DNA of 36,158 bases from Burkholderiales bacterium. GTDB lineage: Bacteria > Pseudomonadota > Gammaproteobacteria > Burkholderiales > Burkholderiaceae_C. The position numbers were made by a program, and so were the translations under genes. Below, one piece after another: positions 10,462 to 19,070 of this stretch. The stretch spans positions 1 through 36,158 of the forward strand of contig JAGWTP010000035.1 of assembly GCA_028868895.1 (NCBI GenBank), in the 5' to 3' direction. Under the pieces are notes generated by a model, which was not told where the DNA came from, searched no databases, and saw nothing but the letters and a program-made list of their open reading frames with translations. Numbering within the stretch: the first letter of the stretch is position 1; each line of letters opens with the position of its first letter.

Positions 10462-11360
10462 TTGTCGGCCCCGCCTTGTTGCCAGGCCCGGCGCTGCAGG
10501 CCGAAGTAGCTGAACATGATGCACGCCAGCAGGAACGGCACCATCGCGATCGCGATCGCGGCGCCCTCGCCGAGCGCGCCGCCGTTGATCGCGCGCTGGA
10601 ACGCCAGCGTGGCCATCAGGTGGGTGGCGTTCAGCGGCCCGCCGCGGGTGATCACGTAGATCAGCTGGAAGTCGGTGAAGGTGAACAGCACCGAGAACGT
10701 CATGACCACCGCGATGATCGGCGTGAGCAGCGGCAGCGTGACATGGCGGAACTGCTGCCACGGCGTGGCGCCGTCGATCGCCGAGGCCTCGTAGTACGAC
10801 GGCGAGATGGTCTGCAGCCCGGCGAGCAGCGTGATCGCGACGAACGGCACGCCGCGCCAGACGTTGGCCGCGATCACCGAGAAGCGCGCGTTCCACGGTG
10901 TGCCGAGGAAGTCGATGTACTGGTGGATCACGCCCATCTTCACCAGCGCCCAGCTGATGATCGAGAACTGCGAGTCGTAGATCCACCAGAACGCGATCGC
11001 CGACAGCGCCGTGGGCACGATGTAGGGCAGCAGGATCACCGCACGAAAGAAGGTCTTGAAGCGGATGTTGCGGTTCAGCAGGATCGCCAGCCACAGCCCC
11101 AGGAAGAACTTCAGCACGCTCGCCACCGTGGTGTAGAAGATCGTGTTGAACAGCACCAGCCGCGTGACGCTGTCGCCCCACAGGTAGATGTAGTTGTCCA
11201 GGCCGACCCACTCGCCGGGGCGGCCGACCTTGGCGTCGGTGAAGCCCAGCCACACGCCCAGGCCGAGCGGGTAGGTCAGGAACAGCAGCAGCAGCAACGC
11301 TGCCGGCAGCATGAAGATCAGGCCGAGCGCGTTGCGGCTGTTCTGGACTTTTTCAAGCAT
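10458..11360 (-). CDS. Sugar ABC transporter permease, MalF/UgpA-type
   Basis: A 300-residue CUT1 permease with six predicted membrane segments, beginning with LGLIFMLPAALLLLLFLTYP. The EAA motif that contacts the ATPase is EASAIDGATPWQQFRHVTLP. Downstream, VITRGGPLNATHLMATLAFQRAI is a conserved MalF/UgpA stretch. It lies 38 bases after the binding-protein gene and overlaps the MalG-type gene by four bases. The transported solute is not evident from the permease. Divergence from the tetronate catabolic genes suggests a sugar acid or polyol, which is inference. Confidence 0.93.
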   Translation of the reverse strand: MLEKVQNSRNALGLIFMLPAALLLLLFLTYPLGLGVWLGFTDAKVGRPGEWVGLDNYIYLWGDSVTRLVLFNTIFYTTVASVLKFFLGLWLAILLNRNIRFKTFFRAVILLPYIVPTALSAIAFWWIYDSQFSIISWALVKMGVIHQYIDFLGTPWNARFSVIAANVWRGVPFVAITLLAGLQTISPSYYEASAIDGATPWQQFRHVTLPLLTPIIAVVMTFSVLFTFTDFQLIYVITRGGPLNATHLMATLAFQRAINGGALGEGAAIAIAMVPFLLACIMFSYFGLQRRAWQQGGADK

Positions 11361-11398
11361 GGGTGCAGGGCCTGCAACGCGATCGACGGTTCAGGTTC

Positions 11399-12727
11399 TC
11401 AGACCTTGTAGTAGCGCTCGGCGCGCTTTTGCGCCCGCTCGGCCGCCTCTTTGGGCGTCTTCGCCCCGCTGGCGGCCTCGGCCACCATGTTGGTGACGAT
11501 GAAGTCGGCCGCGGCACCGGCCGACGCGTAGCCGAGCTTGCCGGCATAGCCGGCCGGGCGCAGGTTCTTCACGGCGTCGCGGTACGGCGTGTTCTTCGGG
11601 TCGGCGGTCCAGATCGCGCTCTTGGCGTAGTCGGCCAGCGGCGGCGCCACGTACCCGGCGGCGGCGGTCTGCCACGGATCGAACTGGTCGCGCTCCATCA
11701 TGAACTGCAGGAACATCTTGGCCGCGTGCGGGTACTTGGTGTACTTCATGATCATCTGGTTGAAGAACAGATGCGACTCGGTGGGCACGCCCACCGGCCC
11801 GACCGGGAACGAGGCGTGCTGGATGTCGAGCGCCATCTCCTTCAACTTCGGGTCGCTCGATGTGCGCGCTGCGTAGTAGATCGAGATGCCGTTGTTGGTG
11901 AGGCTGATCTGGCCGTCGAGGAAGGCCTTGTTGTTGTTCGGGTCGAGCCACGACAAGGTGCCGGGAATGAAGGTCGCGTACAGCTCCTTGCTGTACTCGA
12001 GCGCCTTGATGGTTTCGGGGCTGTCGATGACGACCTTGTTGTTGGTGTCGACGAGCTTGCCGCCGAACGCCCACATGACCCAGTTGCACCACATGCCGTC
12101 GCCGGTGGCATTGCCCAGCGCCATGCCGCCGGGCGTGCCCTTGGCCTTCAGGGCCTGGAACAGCTTCAGGAAGCCGTCGGTGTCTTTCGGGAAGCTGTCG
12201 AAGCCGGCCGCCTTGGTCATGCTCTCGCGGTAGACCATCATCGAGCCGGCCGCGCCCAGCGGCACGCCGATCCAGTGCTTGCCGTCGGGGCGCAGGAAGG
12301 CGTTGCAGGCCGGGTACCAGCCGCCGTACTTCCTGCCCAGGTAGTCGCACAGGTCGGTCACGTCGAGCAGCTTGTCGGGGTACAGGTTGGCGTCGTCGTT
12401 GGTCGACAGGATGATGTCGGGCCCGGCGCCGGTGTTGGCCGCCACCGCGGCCTTCGGGCGCACGTCTTCCCAGCCTTCGTTGTCGACCCGCACCTCGATG
12501 CCGGTTTTCTCGATGAACTTCTTGACGTTGACCATGTAGGCGTCGATGTCGCCCTGCACGAAACGGCTCCAGCGCAGCACGCGCAGCTTGGCGCCCTTCT
12601 CGGGCTTGAGGACCAGTGACTGCGCGTGCACGGCGGGCGCGAACACCGCGGCACTGGTGCCGAGCGTGGCCGCGGCGGCGACGCCGGCCGAGCCTTCGAG
12701 GAACTTGCGGCGATTGAACGAATTCAT
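11399..12727 (-). CDS. ABC transporter substrate-binding protein, Tat-exported
   Basis: A 442-residue extracellular solute-binding protein of the family 1 (CUT1) class. The N-terminus NRRKFLEGSAG (twin arginine at residues 6-7) and a cleavage site after AVHA (residue 35) indicate a Tat signal, unusual but not rare for binding proteins of this group. The body shows typical features: KFIEKTGIEVRVDNEGWEDV near the N-terminus, NDDANLYPDKLLDVTDLCDYLG in the first lobe, and FLDGQISLTNNGISIYYAA in the hinge region. It ends EAAERAQKRAERYYKV. AAGGAGACACGAA precedes the ATG. The ligand is unknown; a four-carbon sugar acid such as threonate or erythronate is the contextual guess. Confidence 0.93.
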   Translation of the reverse strand: MNSFNRRKFLEGSAGVAAAATLGTSAAVFAPAVHAQSLVLKPEKGAKLRVLRWSRFVQGDIDAYMVNVKKFIEKTGIEVRVDNEGWEDVRPKAAVAANTGAGPDIILSTNDDANLYPDKLLDVTDLCDYLGRKYGGWYPACNAFLRPDGKHWIGVPLGAAGSMMVYRESMTKAAGFDSFPKDTDGFLKLFQALKAKGTPGGMALGNATGDGMWCNWVMWAFGGKLVDTNNKVVIDSPETIKALEYSKELYATFIPGTLSWLDPNNNKAFLDGQISLTNNGISIYYAARTSSDPKLKEMALDIQHASFPVGPVGVPTESHLFFNQMIMKYTKYPHAAKMFLQFMMERDQFDPWQTAAAGYVAPPLADYAKSAIWTADPKNTPYRDAVKNLRPAGYAGKLGYASAGAAADFIVTNMVAEAASGAKTPKEAAERAQKRAERYYKV

Positions 12728-12791
12728 TTCGTGTCTCCTTGATCAGTCGGGGGTGAATGGACGCGGGAAAGGCGCAATCGGGCGCAGTGCA

Positions 12792-13865
<1,074 letters not shown>

Positions 13866-14035
13866 GCACGGGGTTCCTGAAGGTCGCGGGCAAGAGCTGC
13901 CCCTGTGAGCCATGACCGCGCCGGGCACGGCGCCATCACGTTGCGGGCAGAGTATCGGCACTGCCGCACGCCACCGCCATCAGGGCAAACCGTTAGGCCG
14001 CGGTTGCCCCACATTTGTATGATGACCTGATAACC
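13866..14035. promoter_or_regulatory. Divergent promoter region between the ABC operon and gntR
   Basis: This 170-base gap must drive both the transporter operon (minus) and the gntR-ltnD-otnK-otnC operon (plus). Two candidate operator sequences stand out. One is an imperfect inverted repeat, GGGCAAACC (13983-13991) and GGTTGCCC (14002-14009). The other is TTGTATGATGACC (14015-14027), which begins with a TTGTATGA half-site similar to those of some FadR-type regulators. Both are just upstream of gntR, so autoregulation is plausible. Neither matches a defined consensus exactly. Confidence 0.45.
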
Positions 14036-14866
14036 ATGCTGAATCCGCAACCTCTCACAGCAACCGGCCGGTCGGCGTCCCGGGCCGCCGCGCACGCCGC
14101 GCCCCGGGCCGGGTCGGCGCGGCTCGCGCCACAGCGGCTGTCGGACCGGCTGGCCGTGCTGCTGGGCGAGCAGATCGACTCCGGCGCGTTGCGCCCCGGC
14201 GACCGGCTGCCCACCGAGCAGCAGCTCGCGCTGGCGCACGGCGTCTCGCGCACCACGGTGCGCGAGGCGGTGCACCAGCTTCAATCGCGCCGGATGGTGG
14301 TCTCGCGCCAGGGCTCGGGCGTGTTCGTCGCGCCCACGCCGACGCAGCGCCCGCTGGTGTTCGACCCGTCGGTGCTCGAATCGGTGCAGGCCGTGGTTCA
14401 TGTCGTCGAGGTGCGGCGCGTGCTCGAGGCCGAGATCGCCGCGCTCGCCGCCGAACGCGCCAGCCGCGCGCAGATCACCGCGATGCGGCGCGCGCTGAAG
14501 GCGATCGATGTGGCCGCCGCCGCCGGCCACGACGGCGTCGCCGAAGACCTGGCCTTTCACCGCACGATCGGCGAGGCCACCGGCAACCCGCAGTTCCGGC
14601 TGCTGCTGGGCTTTCTCGAACAGTACCTGCGCGAGGGCATGCGCATCACGCGCGGCAACGAGGCGCGCCGCGCCGACTTCATGGAAGCGGTTCGGCTCGA
14701 ACACCAGGCCATCGTCGACGCGATCGCGGCGCGCAACCCGGCGCTGGCGCGCCGCCGGGCCCGCGAGCACCTGGCCCACAGCGAGCGGCGGCTGGTCGTG
14801 GGCGGCGTCATTGCGGGCGAGCGCGGCAAGGCCGCCGCCGACCCCACCCAACGGAGCACACGGTGA
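14036..14866 (+). CDS. GntR-family transcriptional regulator, FadR/FCD subfamily
   Basis: A 276-residue regulator. The winged helix-turn-helix covers roughly residues 30-100 (LSDRLAVLLGEQIDSGALRPGDRLPTEQ continuing to SRTTVREAVHQLQSRRMVV and RQGSGVFV). The FCD effector domain follows, with metal-ligand-type residues in EDLAFHRTIGEATGNP, LEHQAIVDAI and RAREHLAHSERR. Such regulators usually repress sugar-acid catabolism until an intermediate binds. It is the first gene of the catabolic operon and shares GTGA with ltnD. I chose the ATG at 14036; a TTG seven codons upstream is possible but lies in likely promoter sequence. No strong Shine-Dalgarno is visible. Confidence 0.92.
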   Translation: MLNPQPLTATGRSASRAAAHAAPRAGSARLAPQRLSDRLAVLLGEQIDSGALRPGDRLPTEQQLALAHGVSRTTVREAVHQLQSRRMVVSRQGSGVFVAPTPTQRPLVFDPSVLESVQAVVHVVEVRRVLEAEIAALAAERASRAQITAMRRALKAIDVAAAAGHDGVAEDLAFHRTIGEATGNPQFRLLLGFLEQYLREGMRITRGNEARRADFMEAVRLEHQAIVDAIAARNPALARRRAREHLAHSERRLVVGGVIAGERGKAAADPTQRSTR

Positions 14867-15792
14867 ACCAGGGCAACGAACGCGGCGACAAGGTCCTGGG
14901 CGTGGTCGGGCTGGGCTCGATGGGCTACGGCGCGGCGCTCACCGCCCTGCGCAAGGGCGTGCCCACGCTCGGCCTGGACACCCGCGCCGAAGCGCGCGCG
15001 CGCTTCGAGGCCGAGGGCGGCCGCGCCACCGACTCGCTGGCCGACCTGGGCGCGCAGTGCCACGCGGTCGTGGTGCTGGTCGTCAACGCGCTCCAGACCG
15101 AAGAGGTGCTGTTCGGCGCCGACGGCCTGGGCGCCACGCTCGCGCCCGGCTCGGTCGTGATCGCCTCGGCCACCGTCGACCCGAGCCTGCCGCCGCTGTG
15201 GCAGCAGCGCCTGGCAGCGCGCGGCCTGTGGCTGATCGACGCGCCGGTGTCGGGCGGAGCCGCCAAGGCCGCGGCCGGGCAGATGACGGTGATGGCCTCG
15301 GGCGCGCCGCAGGCCTTCGACGCGGCGGGCACCCTGCTCGACGCGATCGCCGGCAAGGTCTACCGCCTGGGCGACCGCCCCGGCATCGGCTCGACCGTGA
15401 AGATGGTTAACCAGCACCTGGCTGGCGTGCACATCGCGGCGGCCTGCGAGGCGATGGCGCTGGGCCTGCGCGCCGGCGCCGACGCGCGCTCGCTCTACGA
15501 GGTGATCTGCAACTCGGCCGGCATGAGCTGGATGTTCCAGAACCGCGTGCCGCACATCCTCGACGGCGACTACACGCCGCTGTCGTCGGTGAACATCTTC
15601 GTGAAAGATCTGGGCATCGTGCTCGACGCGGCGCGCAAGCTCTCGTTCCCGCTGCCGCTGGCGGCCGCGGCGCACCAGCTTTACCTCGCCACCGCGGCGG
15701 CCGGTCACGGCGCCGAAGACGACTCGGCGGTGATCAAGTTCTACGCCGCGCTGGCGGGGATCGAGTTGCCCAAGGCGGTGGAGCGGCCGTGA
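14863..15792 (+). CDS. ltnD: L-threonate 2-dehydrogenase, 3-hydroxyisobutyrate dehydrogenase family
   Basis: A 309-residue NAD(P)-dependent dehydrogenase of the beta-hydroxyacid family. The Rossmann motif is VGLGSMGYGAA near residue 12, the substrate-binding motif is DAPVSGGAAKAAAGQMTVMASG, and the catalytic lysine is K180 in GSTVKMVNQHLAGVHIAAACEAMALG. That stretch and the neighbours (DUF1537 kinase and class II aldolase) match LtnD, which oxidises L-threonate to 2-oxo-tetronate. It starts with GTG at 14863 overlapping the gntR stop, and its own stop overlaps the GTG of the next open frame. A different C4-C5 hydroxyacid substrate cannot be excluded. Confidence 0.88.
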   Translation: MNQGNERGDKVLGVVGLGSMGYGAALTALRKGVPTLGLDTRAEARARFEAEGGRATDSLADLGAQCHAVVVLVVNALQTEEVLFGADGLGATLAPGSVVIASATVDPSLPPLWQQRLAARGLWLIDAPVSGGAAKAAAGQMTVMASGAPQAFDAAGTLLDAIAGKVYRLGDRPGIGSTVKMVNQHLAGVHIAAACEAMALGLRAGADARSLYEVICNSAGMSWMFQNRVPHILDGDYTPLSSVNIFVKDLGIVLDAARKLSFPLPLAAAAHQLYLATAAAGHGAEDDSAVIKFYAALAGIELPKAVERP

Positions 15793-15796
15793 TTCC

Positions 15797-15868
15797 GGGC
15801 GAGACACGACGAATGACGCTGGGCGAGACACGACAAATGACGCTGGGCGAGGGGCGAAGAATGACGCT
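15797..15868 (+). repeat. Three tandem 24-bp repeats carrying duplicated start codons of otnK
   Basis: Units lie at 15797-15820, 15821-15844 and 15845-15868, and the downstream gene sequence continues with the same GGGCG. Units 1 and 2 differ by one base; unit 3 differs in its GAGGGGCGAAGA part. Each unit has an in-frame ATG (15813, 15837, 15861) and encodes an octapeptide like GETRRMTL. The repeat thus multiplies the initiation site of otnK and adds up to 24 residues if upstream starts are used. Confidence 0.9.
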
Positions 15869-17147
15869 GGGCGTCATTGCAGACGACTTCACCGGCGCCA
15901 CCGATGTCGCCAGCATGCTGGTGCGCGCCGGCATGCGCACGGTGCAGGTGATCGGCGTGCCCGACGACACCCAGGGCGCACTGGCGCCGGAGGCCGACGC
16001 CGTGGTCGTCGCGCTGAAGACGCGCACGGTGCCGGCCGATGAGGCGATCGGGCAATCGCTCGCCGCGCTGCGCTGGCTGCAGGCGGCCGGCATGCGCCAG
16101 TGCTACTTCAAATACTGCTCGACCTTCGACTCCACACCGGCCGGCAACATCGGCCCGGTCACCGAGGCGCTGCTGGACGCACTCGGCGCCGACTTCACGA
16201 TCGCCTGCCCGGCTTTCCCGGAAAACGGCCGCACGATCTATCGCGGCCACCTCTTCGTCGGTGACGAGTTGCTCAGCGATTCGGGCATGCGCCACCATCC
16301 GCTCACGCCGATGCTAGAGGCCAACCTCGTGCGCGTGCTGCAGGCGCAGAGCCGGCGGCATGTCGGCCTGCTGCGTCACGACGCGGTCGTGCAAGGCCCG
16401 GCGGCCGTGCGCGAGCGCATCGGCGCGCTGCGCCACGAGGGCGTCTCGATCGCCATCGCCGACGCGATCGACAACGCCGACCTTCGCAGCCTCGCCGCCG
16501 CCTGTGTCGATCTGAAGCTGCTGACCGCCGGCTCCGGCCTCGCGCTCGGCCTGCCCGCGGTCTACGCCGAACGCGGCTGGCTGACACCGGATGCGCGCGC
16601 CGCCGAACTCGATCCCGCGCCGGGCGGCGCCGCGGTGCTGGCCGGCTCGTGCTCGCTGGCAACCAACGCGCAGGTGCAGCACTGGCTGCACGCTGGCCGG
16701 CCCGCGTTCGCGGTCGATCCGCGCGCGCTGGCGCGTGGCGAGCCGGTGGCCGCCGCCGCGCTGGCGTGGGCGCAGGCGCAACCGCCGCAGCAGCCGGTGC
16801 TGATCAGCGCCACCGCGTCGGCGCAGGCGCTGGCCGACGTGCAGTCCGAACTCGGCGCCCAGCGCGCCGGCGCCCTCGTCGAGACCTGCCTGGCGCAAAT
16901 CGCGCGCGGGCTGGTCGAGCGCGGCGTGCGCCGGCTCGTGGTCGCCGGCGGCGAGACCTCGGGCGCGGTCGTTCAGGCGCTCGGCGTGACGCGCTTGCGC
17001 ATCGGCGCGGCGATCTGCCCGGGCGTGCCGTGGACGCAGGCCGAAGGACGGCCACCGGGCGAGGCACTGCACCTCGCGCTGAAGTCGGGCAACTTCGGCG
17101 GCCCCGACTTCTTCGACGAGGCGCTGCGCTCGAGCGTCACCGCATGA
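15861..17147 (+). CDS. otnK: 3-oxo-tetronate 4-kinase, four-carbon acid sugar kinase (DUF1537)
   Basis: A 428-residue kinase of the DUF1537 family, which phosphorylates 3-oxo-tetronate (or a related acid sugar) for cleavage to dihydroxyacetone phosphate. It opens with GVIADDFTGATDVASML, the family N-terminal signature. FKYCSTFDSTPAGNIGPV is the acid-sugar-binding segment and VVAGGETSGAVVQALG the C-terminal nucleotide-binding motif. I chose the ATG at 15861, which has GAGGGG six bases upstream and gives the family N-terminus. Alternative in-frame starts are 15837, 15813 and a GTG at 15789 that overlaps the ltnD stop. Its own stop overlaps the otnC ATG. Confidence 0.9.
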   Translation: MTLGVIADDFTGATDVASMLVRAGMRTVQVIGVPDDTQGALAPEADAVVVALKTRTVPADEAIGQSLAALRWLQAAGMRQCYFKYCSTFDSTPAGNIGPVTEALLDALGADFTIACPAFPENGRTIYRGHLFVGDELLSDSGMRHHPLTPMLEANLVRVLQAQSRRHVGLLRHDAVVQGPAAVRERIGALRHEGVSIAIADAIDNADLRSLAAACVDLKLLTAGSGLALGLPAVYAERGWLTPDARAAELDPAPGGAAVLAGSCSLATNAQVQHWLHAGRPAFAVDPRALARGEPVAAAALAWAQAQPPQQPVLISATASAQALADVQSELGAQRAGALVETCLAQIARGLVERGVRRLVVAGGETSGAVVQALGVTRLRIGAAICPGVPWTQAEGRPPGEALHLALKSGNFGGPDFFDEALRSSVTA

Positions 17148-17809
17148 ACCATTTCGACGCCGAGCGCGAAGAGATCTGCCGCATCGGCCGCTCGCTGTTC
17201 GAGCGCGGCTATGTGCATGCCAGCGCCGGCAACATCAGCGTGCGGCTGCCGGCAGGCCAGGGCTTCCTGATCACGCCGACCGACGCCTGCCTGGGATCGC
17301 TGCAGCCCGGCGCGCTGGCCCACACCAACACCGCCGGCGCCCAGCTCGGCGGCGCGCGCGCGAGCAAGACGCTGGCACTGCACCTGCGCATCTACGCCGC
17401 CGCGCCGCAAGCGCAGTGCGTGCTGCACACCCACAGCACGCACCTGGTCGCGCTCACGCTGGCGGGGGTGTGGAGCACGGCGAGCATCCTGCCGCCGATC
17501 ACGCCCTACTTCGTGATGAAGGTCGGCCCGGTGCCGCTGATCCCGTACCACCGGCCCGGCGATCCGGCCGCGGCCGAACTCGTCGCCACCGCGATCGAGA
17601 CGGCGCGCGCGCGCGGCACGCCGATCCGCGCGGTGATGCTCGAGCGCCTGGGACCGAACGTCTGGCACGAGTCGCCGGCCGGCGCGATGGCGACGCTTGA
17701 AGAACTGGAAGAAACCGCCCGGCTGTGGCTGCTGGCCGGGCGCCAGGCCACGGCGCTCACGCCGGCGCAACTCGACGAACTGCGCCACAACTTCGGCGCG
17801 CGGTGGTAG
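17144..17809 (+). CDS. otnC: 3-oxo-tetronate 4-phosphate decarboxylase-like class II aldolase
   Basis: A 221-residue protein of the class II aldolase/adducin family, expected to convert 3-oxo-tetronate 4-phosphate to dihydroxyacetone phosphate and CO2. GYVHASAGNISVRL, LITPTDACLGSL and the metal pair H95-T-H97 (CVLHTHSTH) are family features, as is PPITPYFVMKVGPVPLIPYH. Two positions look unusual against the general class II pattern: the segment aligned with the conserved NHG reads RLG (L169), and the acidic residue expected near SKT (residues 74-76) is absent. H175 in NVWHES may substitute as a ligand. The ATG overlaps the otnK stop. Confidence 0.82.
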   Translation: MNHFDAEREEICRIGRSLFERGYVHASAGNISVRLPAGQGFLITPTDACLGSLQPGALAHTNTAGAQLGGARASKTLALHLRIYAAAPQAQCVLHTHSTHLVALTLAGVWSTASILPPITPYFVMKVGPVPLIPYHRPGDPAAAELVATAIETARARGTPIRAVMLERLGPNVWHESPAGAMATLEELEETARLWLLAGRQATALTPAQLDELRHNFGARW

Positions 17810-17848
17810 CGCATACCGATGAATCAGTTGGCCCACACCCCATCGTGT

Positions 17849-17960
17849 CCGCTCGGGCTGAGCCTGTCGAAGCCCCGGTGGCACATGACGCAAGCCTTCG
17901 ACAAGCCTGTTCGGGGCAACGTCGAAGGGCTCAGGCCGAACGGCCCTTCACCGAACGGTA
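17849..17960. repeat. REP-like palindromic element (CTTCGACA/TGTCGAAG type)
   Basis: In the 241-base gap between otnC and denD, TGTCGAAG (17865-17872) is inverted as CTTCGACA (17896-17903). A third copy (17921-17943) forms a further hairpin, GAAGGGC (17924-17930) with GCCCTTC (17943-17949). Units like this, centred on CTTCGACA-GGCTCAG-type sequence, are common dispersed intergenic repeats in betaproteobacteria. Here they could attenuate transcription between operon halves or stabilise the otnC mRNA 3' end. A short open frame running through the element is repeat translation, not a gene. Confidence 0.7.
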
Positions 17961-18050
17961 CGGGGTCGTGAGCGCGCTGAACGCAGTCGCCCAGCGGCCT
18001 GCTCACCACCCCGGACCGCCATTCCCGCCCTACTTTCGAGGAGACGCTCA

Positions 18051-19070
18051 ATGAAACTTCTGATCACCGGCGGCGGGGGCTTCCTGGGCGCCCGCCTGGC
18101 CCGCACGCTGCTCGCGCGCGGCTCGCTCGCCGGGCGGCCGATCACCCGCATGGTGCTGACCGACATCGCCCCGCCGCCGGCCGACCTGCTCGCCGACCAC
18201 CGCGTCGAGGCCCGCACCGGCGCGCTGCTGAGCCAGACCGACGCGCTGCGCGACGAACCCTTCGACGGCGTGTTCCACCTCGCCTCGGCGGTGTCGGGCG
18301 AATGCGAGGCCGACTTCGACCTCGGCCTGCGCTCCAACCTCGACAGCACGCGCGCGCTGCTCGATGCGATCCGCGCGAACGTCAACGCCGGCGGCAAGGC
18401 GCCGCGCGTGGTGTTCTCGAGCTCGGTCGCGGTGTTCGGCCCCGACCCGGCCGTGCCGCTGCCGGCGCTCGTCGCCGACGACACGCTGCCGGCGCCGCAG
18501 ACCTCGTACGGCACGCACAAGCTGATCTGCGAGCACCTGGTGGCCGACTACACCCGCAAGGGCTACATCGACGGCCGCGCCGCGCGGCTGATGACGGTCA
18601 CGGTGCGGCCGGGCACGCCCAACGGCGCGGCCTCGTCGTTCTTCAGCGGCATCATCCGCGAGCCGCTGGCGGGCATCGAGGCAATCTGCCCGGTCGATGC
18701 GAGCGTGTCGCACCCGGTGTCGTCGCCGACGCGCACCGTCGACGGCCTGATCGCGGTGTACGAGGCGAGCCGCGAGGCCTTCTGTGGCCGCACCGCGCTG
18801 AACCTGCCGGCCCTGAACGTGCGCGTGGCCGACATGCTCGACGCGCTCGCCGAGGTCGCCGGATCGGCGGTGCGCGCCCGCGTGCGCTTCGAGCGCGACG
18901 AGCGAATCGCCGGCATCGTCGCCAACTGGCCGGGCGGCGCGTCGGCAACGCGTGCGTCCAAGCTCGGGCTGAAGCCGCACACGAATTTCGCCGAGATCAT
19001 CCGCCAGTACATCGACGATTGCGCCGCGGCACCGAACGCCGCCCAGACCTTGAAGGGGCTGAGCCAATGA
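18051..19070 (+). CDS. denD: D-erythronate dehydrogenase, extended SDR
   Basis: A 339-residue extended short-chain dehydrogenase with the N-terminal nucleotide motif GGGGFLGARLAR and the catalytic pair Y153/K157 (SYGTHKLICEH). Its overall sequence (FHLASAVSGECEADFDLG, VTVRPGTPNGAASSFFSGIIREPL, PVSSPTRTVDGLI) resembles DenD, which oxidises D-erythronate to 2-oxo-tetronate. Its product would feed the same isomerase, kinase and decarboxylase steps as that of LtnD. GAGGAG eight bases before the ATG is a strong ribosome-binding site, fitting independent initiation after the REP-like gap. The stop overlaps the ATG of the next gene. Confidence 0.87.
   Translation: MKLLITGGGGFLGARLARTLLARGSLAGRPITRMVLTDIAPPPADLLADHRVEARTGALLSQTDALRDEPFDGVFHLASAVSGECEADFDLGLRSNLDSTRALLDAIRANVNAGGKAPRVVFSSSVAVFGPDPAVPLPALVADDTLPAPQTSYGTHKLICEHLVADYTRKGYIDGRAARLMTVTVRPGTPNGAASSFFSGIIREPLAGIEAICPVDASVSHPVSSPTRTVDGLIAVYEASREAFCGRTALNLPALNVRVADMLDALAEVAGSAVRARVRFERDERIAGIVANWPGGASATRASKLGLKPHTNFAEIIRQYIDDCAAAPNAAQTLKGLSQ

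Noticed and set aside
14015-14035. A TTG start seven codons upstream for gntR
   Set aside because: It would place coding sequence over the best operator and promoter candidates and adds residues outside the winged-helix domain; the ATG at 14036 is more economical.
17824-18051. A 75-codon minus-strand open frame in the otnC-denD gap
   Set aside because: Its residues (GLSPSTLPRTGLSKA, FDRLSPSGH) are translated REP-like repeat, a common source of spurious gene calls.
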